Counted from the stretch's first letter, positions 40,515 to 50,708 are shown. The stretch is DNA of 64,000 bases from JBAOHV01 sp964450685 (GCA_964450685.1 CAYVDN010000007.1:1-64000), one strand, 5' to 3'. The notes: generated by a model not told the origin, from the letters alone. A program made the numbers and translations.

Positions 40515-42181
40515 ATGAAGTCCCCGCGCAGCACGTCGAACGCAGTGGCCTCCCCGGCGACCTCAGCCGCCGCAGCCACCGCAGCCACCGGGGCGGTCGC
40601 TCCCACCAATGGCACCTCGCTGGCGGTTGTGCGGATCGTTTTCGGCGCGATCGGCGTGTTCAGCGCGGTTCGGCTGTTCGCTCGAGGGTGGGTCGGAACC
40701 CTCTTCGCCGATCCGGAAGTGCACCTGCGCTACCCCGGCCTCGGCTGGGTGCCTGTGCCGCCGAGTTGGGCGATCCCTGCGCTCGTCGTCGTGATCGGGC
40801 TCGCCGCGCTGGCGATCGCGATCGGATGGCGGTTCCGGATCGCGGTCGTGGTGTTCGTGGTCGCGTTCAGCTGGCTGGAGCTGGTCGAGGTGACCGTCTA
40901 CCTGAACCACTACTGGTTCATGACGCTGGCAGGTGCGTTGTTCGCGTTCCTGCCGATGTCGGCCAGGTGGTCGCTCGACGCGCGACGACGGGGCCCGGCC
41001 GACGTGCCGAAACTCGCCGTGTGGATGGTGCGCGCCCAGGTCGGTGTCGTGTACACGTTCGCGGGGATCGCCAAACTCAACGGCGACTGGCTCGCGCACG
41101 CTCTTCCGCTGGCGATGTGGTTGCCGGCAAGGTCGCATCTGCCGGTTATCGGGCCGTTGCTCGCCGAGCGGAGCACGGCGTTCGTCGCCAGTTGGGCAGG
41201 TGCACTGTTCGACTGCACGGTCGTCGCGCTGCTGTCCTGGAGACGCACCCGAGCGCCAGCGTTCTGCGCTGTCGTCGCGTTCCACCTGATCACATGGTGG
41301 CTGTTTCCGATCATCGGGGTGTTCCCGTGGTTGATGATCGCCATGGCCACGATCTTCTTCGAGCCTGATTGGCCAGAACGGACGCTCGGTGGGACGCTCG
41401 AGTGGCTACGCACGCGTCGGAGCGCCCGCGTCGGAGCGACAGATCCGCGGGATCAGCAGCACCTGCCGGTCGCCGGCGGAACCCTGCCGGTCGCCGGCGG
41501 AACCCTGCCGGTCGCCGGCGGAACCCTGCCGGTCGCCGGCGGAACATGGTGGCGCCGCNNNNNNNNNNNNNNNNNNNNNNNNNNNNNNNNNNNNNNNNNN
41601 NNNNNNNNNNNNNNNNNNNNNNNNNNNNNNNNNNNNNNNNNNNNNNNNNNNNNNNNNNCCTGCCGGTCGCCGGCGGAACCCTGCCGGTCGCCGGCGGAAC
41701 ATGGTGGCGCCGCCACAGCCGTCTCACCGCCGCCGCCGTGTGCCTGTGGGCGTTCGTGCAACTTGCCCTGCCGTTGCGCCACTTCCTCTACCCGAGCGAC
41801 CACCGTTGGAGCGGTGAGGGCATGCGCTTCGGTTGGAACGTGATGCTGATCGAGAAAGCCGGAGCGGTGACGTTCCGACTCGACGACCCCGAGACCGGTG
41901 AACGCTGGAGCGACGACGCCAGCGGGCTGCTGACACCCCAGCAGCTGCGGGTGATGCGCACCGATCCGGAGCTGATGCGCCAGACAGCTCATCTGCTCGC
42001 GGACCAGCGTCAGGCCGACGGCTTCAGCCGCCCTCGGGTGCGAGTCGATGCGGTGGTCTCACACAACGGACGGCCCGCAGCACCGATCGTCGATCCAGAT
42101 GTCGATCTGGCAGCGGAGCCGTGGCGGCTCGGTCCGCAGCGCTGGATCCTCCCGGTGCCGACCAGCCCGCCACCCGGCTAA
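40515..42181 (+). CDS. HTTM-domain membrane protein (gamma-carboxylase-like), artificially interrupted by a gap
   Basis: A polytopic membrane protein of the HTTM/vitamin-K-dependent-carboxylase-like family. The N-terminal half has YLNHYWFMTLAGALF and the diagnostic YTFAGIAKLNGDWL. A linker holds four copies of LPVAGGT (41462-41545). The N gap (41559) shifts the frame, but if the flanking identical 55 bp are merged, GTWWRR reads straight into HSRLTAAAVCLWAFVQ and the C-terminal domain (HRWSGEGMRFGWNVMLIEKAG). The whole protein would be ~500 residues. It diverges from the imelysin operon across the iron box, so an iron-uptake role is inferred. Confidence 0.88.
41462..41545. repeat. 21-bp coding minisatellite in the HTTM gene
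   Basis: Four tandem copies of CCTGCCGGTCGCCGGCGGAAC, encoding LPVAGGT repeats. The unit is a multiple of three. Two of these copies plus 13 flanking bases form the 55-bp overlap repeated after the gap. Confidence 0.95.
41559..41658. other. assembly gap (100 N), probably spurious
   Basis: A run of 100 N with the same 55 bp immediately before (41504-41558) and after (41659-41713). Removing the gap and one copy restores a single open HTTM frame. Confidence 0.95.
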
Positions 42182-43617
42182 CTGGACTCGCTGGGCTGGG
42201 GAACGGGGAAGGGGTCGTACGGGAGGAACGCTGCGAAGAAGCAGTCCCAGTGGATCTTGTCTCCCTGCCAGTGGCTACCAGCACCGTCGTGGTCGATCTC
42301 GAGGCCGTGACGGGCATGGGTGTCGACGATCTCGGCCAAGCGACCCGTCATGGACGGAGCGCTCTCGCTCACCGGTCGGTCACCGCTGGCGAAGATAGCG
42401 TCGGTGGCCGTACCGGTCAGGGTCCAGCTGTCGCGGTGGATCGCCCGGTGGTGACGGCCGCACAACAGAAGCAGGTTCGACTCGGCTGTCGGTCCACCGT
42501 GCTCCCAATGGACTATGTGGTGCACGTGCAGGCGGTAGCGACGATCACAGCCCGGGAACCTGCAACACCCACCGTCACGCTCGAAGATCTCGCGGCGCAG
42601 TGCGGCACTCGGGAACCGCTTGCTCCGGTCCTTCTCGTTCTGCGCGTTGCACGCGCCCGAACGATCAGACCGATCAGGCCGGGTGGGCCGAGTAGGTCGG
42701 GTGGTCACACGGGCATCACATGACCGCTGCTCGAGCTCCGACCCGGATACCGGGTGGCCGTCACGGGTTCGGGCATCGACAGCTCCAGCATCGACAGTGC
42801 CTGAGTCAACCGAGCCGGCATCAACCGTGCCGGCACCGGTATCGCCGGACACACCGACCATGGCTGTGTCGCCAGCGGGTCGCACGACTATCTGCGGTTG
42901 GGCAGCGAGTGACGAGTCGACGCTCCCTGCAGCACTCAGCAGATCCAGCAGAGCGTCGAGGCGACGGCACCCGAGTGACTCCTCGACCATTCCGGCCTCG
43001 TCGAACGTGGGGCCGGCGGTGGCCTTGTCGACCTGTTCCATGAACGCCTCGGCGTCGACTCCGGCCGGGATCCGCGCCCTGACGATCAGGTCACCCGTGT
43101 GATCGTCGGTCATCCACGACAACGACCGACACCGGAACGACGAATCCTCGTCTGCCGGCCGAGCAGCACCCGCACGCCTGAGCGCCGAACAGGCCTTCTC
43201 CAGCTGGCTACCCGTGCTGTACCGCGCCAGGCTCAACAGGTCTTCCTGGTTGTCGGCGCTGGCGACCCGGGTGATGGCACGGACCTTGCAGTACGAGATC
43301 GTCCCGGCAGCGAACGCTTGGTGTATGGCAGGCAGCTCGCGCAGCCGGCGTGCCACCCGGACTTGTTCGCGCGCCGCGACCACTCCCACCCCGCATTGCC
43401 AGCTCAACCAGTGCGCGCACGACAGCGCCTCCCATGACTCCCACGCGCGGCGGGCGTCGTACTCCCCCACCATCGTCAGGAACGCGCAGGTTGCTGCGGC
43501 CAGGTGGCCCGCGAGACCGAGCATCTGGTGTTCGAGTTGCTCAGTTGGCACCTGCTCGACCGGCTGGTCACCCAGCCATGCGGACGCCACGAATTCAACC
43601 GACGGGGAATCACCCAT
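42178..43617 (-). CDS. DUF222 and HNH endonuclease-domain protein
   Basis: A 479-residue member of the actinobacterial 13E12-repeat/DUF222 family. The DUF222 region (residues ~30-230) includes REQVRVARRLRELPAIHQAF and SYCKVRAITRVA. A low-complexity Asp/Val/Ser linker with repeated VDAG and VDSG units spans ~260-310. The C-terminal HNH nuclease has CRFPGCDRRYRLHVHHIVHW and LLLLCGRHHRAIH with zinc-type cysteines. These genes are often multicopy and mobile-like. The stop overlaps the HTTM stop. Confidence 0.93.
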   Translation of the reverse strand: MGDSPSVEFVASAWLGDQPVEQVPTEQLEHQMLGLAGHLAAATCAFLTMVGEYDARRAWESWEALSCAHWLSWQCGVGVVAAREQVRVARRLRELPAIHQAFAAGTISYCKVRAITRVASADNQEDLLSLARYSTGSQLEKACSALRRAGAARPADEDSSFRCRSLSWMTDDHTGDLIVRARIPAGVDAEAFMEQVDKATAGPTFDEAGMVEESLGCRRLDALLDLLSAAGSVDSSLAAQPQIVVRPAGDTAMVGVSGDTGAGTVDAGSVDSGTVDAGAVDARTRDGHPVSGSELEQRSCDARVTTRPTRPTRPDRSDRSGACNAQNEKDRSKRFPSAALRREIFERDGGCCRFPGCDRRYRLHVHHIVHWEHGGPTAESNLLLLCGRHHRAIHRDSWTLTGTATDAIFASGDRPVSESAPSMTGRLAEIVDTHARHGLEIDHDGAGSHWQGDKIHWDCFFAAFLPYDPFPVPQPSESS

Positions 43618-43695
43618 CCTGCCTCCCAGCCCACAGGGTTCCGACGTGGATCACGATACGGGGAGGGTGTGACACGCAAACGGCCGGTCCCGGAG

Positions 43696-43773
43696 TGATT
43701 CCGCGGAATCATCACGCACGATCCAGCGCACGCGATTCCGCGGAATCATCTCGGCACGCGATTCCGCGGAATC
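43696..43773. repeat. three copies of a perfect palindrome between two genes
   Basis: The 14-bp palindrome GATTCCGCGGAATC occurs at 43697-43710, 43734-43747 and 43760-43773. The first is part of a 16-bp palindrome. The last two lie in a 26-bp direct repeat. They fill the 168-bp spacer downstream of the giant surface protein gene and upstream of the HNH gene. They may be a terminator, a binding-site array or a REP-like element. Confidence 0.9.
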
Positions 43774-43785
43774 ATCTCCGTTCTG

Positions 43786-46700
43786 TCAGGCGGTTCGACG
43801 CCGGAACCGGAGCATCAGGACTCCCCCGACGGCGAGCAACAGCCCCGACAGGACCCAAGCCAGGTGGTTGGCGCCGGTGAAGGACAGACTCGACGGGCTC
43901 GGGTTCTGCGAGTCGGGTGCCTGCGCGCCCGCTCCGGCAGCTCCCGGGTCCGTCGGCAGGAACGTCACAGGCAGTGCGGTCAGGGTTCCGGCGGCGTCAG
44001 CTGTGTTGTTGTCGGCGGTTGTCTCGGACTCGGCGCCCGAGACCTCGACTCGGTTGACGACCGGTCCGGCCGGGGCGGTGGGCGACACGGTGGTCGACAC
44101 ACGCAGTGTGGCGGTGTCGCCCGGTTCCATCACACCGTCGAGCACGCACGCGACCACGCCTGGTGAGCGGGTCGAACAGGACCACGTGGTGCCATCAGCA
44201 CCGACGGCTCCGGCGAACTCGAGCCCGGCGGGCAGCGTGTCATCGACGGTCACAGAGGTCGCACGCGAGGGACCGTTGTTGGTGACGACGACCTCCCAGA
44301 CGGCGGTCGCGCCTCGCACGAGGGTGCCCTCGAGGCTCTTGGTGATCGTCAGGTCAGCTGTCGGGTCGAGCGGGTCGGTGACCGAGGCGGTGTTGTCCGA
44401 CGGGTCGGGGTCGCCGACCCCAACTCCGGTCACGGTGACCGTGTTCGTCTGGTCGCCGGTCGCGTCCAGGCTGACGTCGACGACGACTGTCAGCGTGGCT
44501 GTCTGTCCAGGCGCCAGGTTGGCGTTCGTCCACAGCCAGGTGTCGGTGTCGATGGTGCCGCGGTCGACCCGGGCCGACACGAGTGACAGGTCGGAAGGCA
44601 TCGTCTCGTTGACCGACAGATCCGCGACGGTCATCGGGCCGCCGTTGGTGACGGTGATCGTGTAGGTCGCCTCGGCGCCGGGCACCAGGGCGTCCGAGCT
44701 CAGCACCTTGGCGACGGACAGGTCGGCACCGGTCAGGTCGGTGTCGGTGTCGGTGTTGTCGGCCGGGGTCCGCTCCGGACCGTTCGCACCGTCGTCGCTG
44801 ACGGTGACTGTGTTGGTCAGCTCGGTCGTGGTGAGCGGATCCAGCGGATCGGCGACCGTGACGTCGACGGTGTAGGTGACGACGTCGCCGACCTGCACGA
44901 TCCCGGTGTTCCAGGTGACGGTCCGCGCCGACGGGTCATAGGTGCCGCCTCCGGAGGCGGAGACGAACACGTGGTTGCCGTCGAGCGTGTCGACGGTCAG
45001 CACTCCGGTGGCGCCACGGTTGCCGGTGTTGGTGACCCGCACCGTGTAGGTGAGCGAGTCGCCCGGAACCACAGCTGTGACCCCGTCGTCCTTGGTGACG
45101 ACCAGGTCGACCTGCGCGTCGACCGTCGTGGTCACCGCGTCGGTGTCGTTGGTCGGGTTGACGTCGTCGGAGTGCGAGACCTGCGCACTGTTGGTGACCG
45201 AGAGCCTGCCAGCGGGCAGCGGGTCGGTGACGGTCGCCCGGACCGTGAAGCCGGCCGACGGGGTGGCTCCCGCGGCGCCTGTGAGATCGACTCCGGTCCA
45301 GGTGATCGTGCGGGTTGCGGAGTCATAGGTTCCGCCGGCGGTGGCGGATACGAACTCGAGGCCGGCGCCGAGCACGTCGGTGACGGTCGCGTCGTCCGCG
45401 TCGCGGTCACCCAGGTTGGTCACCGCGACCCCGTAGGTGATCGGGTCACCGGGCTCTGCGGTGACGGGTCCCGTCTTGTCGACCGACAGGTCCACGACCG
45501 AACCGAGTCCGACCACGACGCTGTCGTCGTTGTTCGAGGGATCGGTGTCGGCACCGTGGGCGCCGTCGTCGGCGGCTTCGGCGATGTTCGTGGTGCTCGT
45601 GGCGCCGACCGGCAGCGGGTTGACGACCTCGACGGTGACCGTGCGGGTGGTGCTTGCCCCCGCGGCCAGCGGGAACGCGTTCCACGTGATCGTGTTACCG
45701 CTGACGGTGTTGGATCCGGACGCCGACACGAGGGTCACGTTGCTGCCGAGCGTGTCGGTCAACACCACACCGGCCGCGTCGCGGTCGCCGAGGTTCTCGA
45801 CGGTGAGGGTGTAGATGATCTCCTCGCCGGCGTCCGCGGTGGCGACGTCAGCGACCTTGGTGACAGAGATGTCGACCCCTGTCACATCGAGCGTGTCGGA
45901 GCCCGAGCCGGTGACGGTCCGCTCGTTCGAGTCGGTCCCGTCGAGTGTCGTGGTGGACGCGTTCGCCGTGTTGGTGTGCGTGGAGGGCGCGGTCACGTCC
46001 GCCACGAGCGTCGCGGTGAAGCTGAACGACTGCGATCCGGACGGGGCGATCGCGGTGCCGGCGTTCGCCGTGTAGGTGACGAGGGTGTCGTCGCCCTGGG
46101 GCACCGCTGTCGCGGTCCAACCGGCAACGGCGTTCGGGGTGACCGAATCGAACACGTCACCGTCGACCACGTCGGTGACGACGGTGTCGTAGGCGGTGGA
46201 TGTGCCGGTGTTGGTGACGGTCAGCCCGACGGTGACCGAGTCGTTGGCAGCGGCCTCGTCGGGGGTGAACGTCTTGGTGACCGACAGGGCTGGCACCACG
46301 ACTGTCAAGTTCACCGGCGACGAGTTGAACTGGGTTCCTGCAACGGTGACGCGGCCGACGTTCGACAGCGTCGTACCGGCTGCGTTGCCGACCACGTCGG
46401 CCACCCTTGCGGTGAGAGTGATCGAGAACGAGTTGTCAGACGTGCCGGGGCCCGAGCTGACCAACATGTTCTCGAACACGAAGTTCACGTTGTTGCCGGA
46501 CAGCTGTGCGGCGGGCAGTGCCGGCGAGCCGGTCCAGGTGCCGGCGAACGTTCCCAGGTCGATGGTCGCCGAGCCGGGCACGTACACGAGCCCGGCGGGC
46601 AACACGTCGGTCACGGTGACGGTTCCCAGGTCGCCGTCGGGCACGGTTACGCCGAGGGTGAACGTGGCGGTCTCGCCGATGGTGACGGACGCACCGTTGG

Positions 46701-49700
46701 TGTGGGTCGCCGAAGTCGACGCCAGCGACTTGGTCACAGCAGACGAGTTGACCGCCACGGTGGAAGAGCCGGTGCGGTTGTAGGTGTTGGCAGCGCCGCC
46801 GGTGTCACTGGTCGAGCCGGTGCGCTCCACCCCGAGGGTGTTGTACGGGCTGAGCGAGCTGGAGTGCGTGCCGGGAAGGCTGGTGTAGGTGGCGCGCGCG
46901 GTGTTGGTCACCGACGGGCCGTACGAAGTGGCGTCGTCGCGGACGACTGCCTGGAGAGTGAAGGTCGACGTGGCACCCGGCGCGAACGTCGTCCAGGTGG
47001 CCGACGCCGCCGACGTGTCGATCGTCGTGGGGGCGACGCCTGCCGTGTGGGCGAACGAGCCAGCGACGTAGTCGACCCCGGACGGGAGCGTGTCGGTGAG
47101 CACGACGTCGTGAGCGGTGATCGTGCGGGTAGCCGAGCTGGCCGACATCGTGACGGTGTAGGTGATGGTGTCACCGGCATCCGCGGTCGTGGGCGAAGCC
47201 GACTTGGAGACGCTGAGCGACGGCTCGTTGATGCGGATGTTCGGCGCGCTCACCGCCGTGCCGACGTTGCTCGACCCGATCCGACCGACGACGGAGTTGT
47301 TGCGCGAGCCACCGGTGGTGTTGCCGGTCGTGTTCAACAGCACGACCGTGTACTCGAGCGTGATCGTCTCGGCTGTGGCGTTGTCGGTGTCGGAGTTGGT
47401 GATCGTGTCGAGCGGGACGGTCGCGAGGGTGCCGCTACCGGTGACCGATGTCGCCGCGAGGGCTCCTGTGAAGCCTCCCGCGTGACTGGTCGACAGCCCG
47501 GCCGAAGCGGTGATCGAGTCGAACGACACGAAGGCCAGGCCGGCGTCGAGGGTGTCGCGGATCGAGAAGTTCGCGGTGGTGCCCTCGGGAACGGTGGCGA
47601 CGACGCGGTAGACCGCGGTCGAGCCGATCGGCAGCTCCAGGTTCACGGGGGTCGTAGGGCTGACACCGATGCCCGTCGCGATGACCGACTTGGTGAACGA
47701 AGGGGTCGCGACGCGCACCGTCGCGGTGTCCTCGATCGGCGCGGTGACGAAGTTGGGGCCGCCCTCGGTGCCCGAGTAGTTGGTCACCTCGGCCTCGTTG
47801 GTCAGCAGCTGGTTCATCGAGACAGCGGCGTCGAGGGTCGCGTCGAAGGTGACGACAGCGACATTCGTGGCGGAGTTGGCGTCGTAGGGGGCGAGCGCTC
47901 CCTGGTCCGCGGCGGGGTCGGTCAGCGTGACCGACGACGGTGTCGTGCCGGAGTGTGCCAGGGGTGTGCCGTTGCCATCGGTGACCGACAGGTTCCAGCC
48001 ACCCGACGGCATCGAGAACCCGGCGGGCACCGCGTCGGCCATGGCGACGTCGAACGCTCCGCGGATACCGGTCCCGGTGTTGTTCACGATCACCGCGAAC
48101 GTGACGGTGTCGCCGGCGTCGACGCGGCTCAGGTTCGAGTCGACCGGTGCCGCGGCGAGCACCGCGGAGCTGAGGGGACCTCCGCTGAAGCGGGCGCCGG
48201 CACTGCCCGGGGCCGACCAGGTGATCCCGGCGGGACCGGTCGCGCTGGGCGAGAACACGCCAGCCGGGTTGTTGGTGGCGACAACACCCTTTGTGATCCC
48301 CAGGACGGGCTGGGTCAGGTTCACCTGGACGATCACGTCCTGGTTGACGATCTCGTCGGGCGAGTTCGCACTCGACAGGCGCGCCTGGTTGGTCAACAGA
48401 AGCCCGTCGGCGAACGGCTGGTCGTTGGCGACGACGGTGATCAACAGGTCGATCGTTCGGGCTGTGGTCCCGGGTGCCGACTGGTAGTCGGGGTACTCGG
48501 CGCGCACCGAGTTGCCGACCTGGTCGACGCTGAGCGTCGGGATCGACGAGGTCGACGACGAGAATGTGTCGGTCGGGCCGAGCGCCACGGACCAGGCGGT
48601 CGGGCTGAAAGGACCGGGGGCAACCGGGCCGGAGCCGGTCAGGTTCGTGAACGGCGTGGCTCCCGAGGGGATGTCGAAGGTCGGCAGCGGCAGGAAGTCT
48701 GTGATCGACAGGTCGAGCACGTTGGTCAGCGGAACGGTCGCGACGATCCGGTAGGTGACCTGGTCGCCCGCGGCGATGTCGGGTCCGGTGTCGGCGGTGT
48801 CGCCGTTGATCGCGTAGACCGACTTGGACGTGGCCGGGGCGACGATCGTGACGGAGTCCTCGGTGCTGTCGGTGACTGTGCCGCCGCCCGGCACGTCGAC
48901 GACACCCGAGACGACAGCGACGTTGTCGATGACGTCTCGCGAGTTCACTGCACCGCCGCTGAACCGGCAGCGGTAGGAGGCATCGATGACCGTGCGGTAG
49001 GTGATCGTCGCGACGGTTCCGCCTGACGCGTTTCCGTGCCACACACCTCCCGATGTGGGCTGCTCAGAGGCCAGGAAGCCGGCCAGGTCGACCCCGATCG
49101 TCGTCGCGCCCGGGTCGGTCGCCGCGCAGCCTCCCGGTGAGCCGGGGCTGTTGACGCTGGAGGAGAAATGGGCGCCGAGGGTCGTGGAGCCGCTGCCCTC
49201 GGGCGTGCGGTACGAGATGGTCGGCGAGAACGTGGAGTCGAGTGTCTGACCGTCGGCTGCGATGTCGTCGAGGGTCAGGTTCCGGAAGTCGAAGTAGTCC
49301 GAGACCTGCACCTGCACGGTCCAGGTCAGGGTGTCACCGGGGGTGGGTCCGGCCCGGCCGGTGTCGGTGCTGACCGCGACGGACTTCTGCGTGGCGACCG
49401 ACCGTGCGGTGATCGTGTCGAGCGGACCGGCCGGGTCAGCGACCGCGTTGTCTGTACCTGCGGCGTCGCGCGGGTCGAGTGGGTCCCAGTCACCGAGCGC
49501 CGAGGCGTCGTTGCTGATGGTCGCGGGTGCGCCGCTGGTGGGGTCGAGCACCGGGTCCGTGCCGGCGTCCAGTTCCGGTACCCAGAACGCCACGTCGTAG
49601 GAGGCCTGGTTGGTGGCGCTCGGGTAGGTGACCGTGACCGACTCCGACGCCCACGGCCCGGGGCCAGCCGGCTGGTCGGTGACCGAGCCGGAGGGCGCGA

Positions 49701-50643
49701 TGTTCTGGACTCCGGCGTAGACGACTGCGTCGGGCAGGTCGTCGCTGACTCGCAGGTTGGTGATGGTCTGACCGGGAGCGATCTCGACCTCGATGTTCCA
49801 CAGGCGAGCGAAGTTGGGGCCGGTGGCCGTTTCGGACTCGGGTGCGTTGTCGCGCTTGGTGATGGTCAGCAGCGTCGGGGTGACAGTGCTCGTGACGCTG
49901 CCCCCGACGATCGCCGGGTCGGTCAGCGGGTTGTCGAGCGGGTCCGCGCCGAAACGGAACCCGCCCCGGGCCACGACCTGGAGTGCGTGGCCCGGGTCGG
50001 CGAAGTCGGACAGCTGGGTGACGACCGAGATCGTCGCGGCGGGCTGGGTCGGGGTGAACGACCCGAACGGCAGGGTGAGCGTCGTCATGGTGTCGCCCGC
50101 GGTGTAACCCGAGGGGCACGTGACCGGCTGGCCGGTCAATGGATGCACGTCGGAGCCGTCACAGGCGAGGACCGTCACCGTCGACGGGACTGCCGAGCCC
50201 AGGTAGGACGCGGAGACGAACGAGATGCCGTCGCGGGGACCGCCGCCGCTCAGGCCGTCGGCGCCGTTGGTCGGCAGGAACAGATCTGTGAAGGGCCCGT
50301 AGCCGGTGTCGGCCGGCGAGGGGTTGGAGAAGGTCAACTCCATCTCGACCTGTTCACCGATGAACGGCGACGTGTCCACGTCCAGGCTGACGATAGGCAG
50401 CGGTGGCGCGGCGGCTGCCGGGCGGGCGCCGGTGAACACCAGCACCGAGGCGACCAGCAGGGTGACCACGACAGCGGCCAGACCGCGTTTGGCCACGTCA
50501 GCGATCAGGGAGCGGCGATCAAGGGGGGAACTTGCTTCAACTGCATGGGACACGAGGAGCAGATCGGCAGATCGGTCAGTCCTGTGAGCACTACCGAGCC
50601 ATGGGCCGGATGTCACAACGACACCCCTCGCTTCGCTGTTCAC
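43786..50643 (-). CDS. giant DUF11-repeat surface protein with sortase-like C-terminus
   Basis: A 2285-residue secreted protein. The signal region near residues 47-78 is AKRGLAAVVVTLLVASVLVF then ARPAAAA. The body is a long series of DUF11/Ig-like modules (recurring forms such as VTVTNTGTSTAYDTVVTDV and YTITVTNGGPMTVADLSV), very rich in Thr, Val, Asp and Gly with almost no Lys. The C-terminus LSFTGANHLAWVLSGLLLAV, then a basic RRRTA, is a variant LPxTG sortase signal and anchor. The start is uncertain: GTG 50616 with GAGGGG 7 bases upstream is an alternative to GTG 50643. Adhesin or surface-layer-like roles are inferred. Confidence 0.9.
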   Translation of the reverse strand: MNSEARGVVVTSGPWLGSAHRTDRSADLLLVSHAVEASSPLDRRSLIADVAKRGLAAVVVTLLVASVLVFTGARPAAAAPPLPIVSLDVDTSPFIGEQVEMELTFSNPSPADTGYGPFTDLFLPTNGADGLSGGGPRDGISFVSASYLGSAVPSTVTVLACDGSDVHPLTGQPVTCPSGYTAGDTMTTLTLPFGSFTPTQPAATISVVTQLSDFADPGHALQVVARGGFRFGADPLDNPLTDPAIVGGSVTSTVTPTLLTITKRDNAPESETATGPNFARLWNIEVEIAPGQTITNLRVSDDLPDAVVYAGVQNIAPSGSVTDQPAGPGPWASESVTVTYPSATNQASYDVAFWVPELDAGTDPVLDPTSGAPATISNDASALGDWDPLDPRDAAGTDNAVADPAGPLDTITARSVATQKSVAVSTDTGRAGPTPGDTLTWTVQVQVSDYFDFRNLTLDDIAADGQTLDSTFSPTISYRTPEGSGSTTLGAHFSSSVNSPGSPGGCAATDPGATTIGVDLAGFLASEQPTSGGVWHGNASGGTVATITYRTVIDASYRCRFSGGAVNSRDVIDNVAVVSGVVDVPGGGTVTDSTEDSVTIVAPATSKSVYAINGDTADTGPDIAAGDQVTYRIVATVPLTNVLDLSITDFLPLPTFDIPSGATPFTNLTGSGPVAPGPFSPTAWSVALGPTDTFSSSTSSIPTLSVDQVGNSVRAEYPDYQSAPGTTARTIDLLITVVANDQPFADGLLLTNQARLSSANSPDEIVNQDVIVQVNLTQPVLGITKGVVATNNPAGVFSPSATGPAGITWSAPGSAGARFSGGPLSSAVLAAAPVDSNLSRVDAGDTVTFAVIVNNTGTGIRGAFDVAMADAVPAGFSMPSGGWNLSVTDGNGTPLAHSGTTPSSVTLTDPAADQGALAPYDANSATNVAVVTFDATLDAAVSMNQLLTNEAEVTNYSGTEGGPNFVTAPIEDTATVRVATPSFTKSVIATGIGVSPTTPVNLELPIGSTAVYRVVATVPEGTTANFSIRDTLDAGLAFVSFDSITASAGLSTSHAGGFTGALAATSVTGSGTLATVPLDTITNSDTDNATAETITLEYTVVLLNTTGNTTGGSRNNSVVGRIGSSNVGTAVSAPNIRINEPSLSVSKSASPTTADAGDTITYTVTMSASSATRTITAHDVVLTDTLPSGVDYVAGSFAHTAGVAPTTIDTSAASATWTTFAPGATSTFTLQAVVRDDATSYGPSVTNTARATYTSLPGTHSSSLSPYNTLGVERTGSTSDTGGAANTYNRTGSSTVAVNSSAVTKSLASTSATHTNGASVTIGETATFTLGVTVPDGDLGTVTVTDVLPAGLVYVPGSATIDLGTFAGTWTGSPALPAAQLSGNNVNFVFENMLVSSGPGTSDNSFSITLTARVADVVGNAAGTTLSNVGRVTVAGTQFNSSPVNLTVVVPALSVTKTFTPDEAAANDSVTVGLTVTNTGTSTAYDTVVTDVVDGDVFDSVTPNAVAGWTATAVPQGDDTLVTYTANAGTAIAPSGSQSFSFTATLVADVTAPSTHTNTANASTTTLDGTDSNERTVTGSGSDTLDVTGVDISVTKVADVATADAGEEIIYTLTVENLGDRDAAGVVLTDTLGSNVTLVSASGSNTVSGNTITWNAFPLAAGASTTRTVTVEVVNPLPVGATSTTNIAEAADDGAHGADTDPSNNDDSVVVGLGSVVDLSVDKTGPVTAEPGDPITYGVAVTNLGDRDADDATVTDVLGAGLEFVSATAGGTYDSATRTITWTGVDLTGAAGATPSAGFTVRATVTDPLPAGRLSVTNSAQVSHSDDVNPTNDTDAVTTTVDAQVDLVVTKDDGVTAVVPGDSLTYTVRVTNTGNRGATGVLTVDTLDGNHVFVSASGGGTYDPSARTVTWNTGIVQVGDVVTYTVDVTVADPLDPLTTTELTNTVTVSDDGANGPERTPADNTDTDTDLTGADLSVAKVLSSDALVPGAEATYTITVTNGGPMTVADLSVNETMPSDLSLVSARVDRGTIDTDTWLWTNANLAPGQTATLTVVVDVSLDATGDQTNTVTVTGVGVGDPDPSDNTASVTDPLDPTADLTITKSLEGTLVRGATAVWEVVVTNNGPSRATSVTVDDTLPAGLEFAGAVGADGTTWSCSTRSPGVVACVLDGVMEPGDTATLRVSTTVSPTAPAGPVVNRVEVSGAESETTADNNTADAAGTLTALPVTFLPTDPGAAGAGAQAPDSQNPSPSSLSFTGANHLAWVLSGLLLAVGGVLMLRFRRRTA

Positions 50644-50708
50644 GGCCGCCCGCTACGTGACCGACCCGCGATCAGTTGGTGGTGGAGGTGTCTTACAGTC
50701 GGTCCGGG

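Noticed and set aside
43696..43773. CRISPR-like array
   Set aside because: The palindromes are only 26 to 37 bp apart, there are three copies, and no cas genes are nearby.
44971..49026. A 1351-codon open frame on the plus strand inside the giant surface gene
   Set aside because: It is the antisense of a real 2285-residue gene with clear DUF11 repeats and signal peptide. Its product is a compositionally odd Arg/Gly/Asp/Val string with no recognisable domain, as expected from high-GC codon bias.
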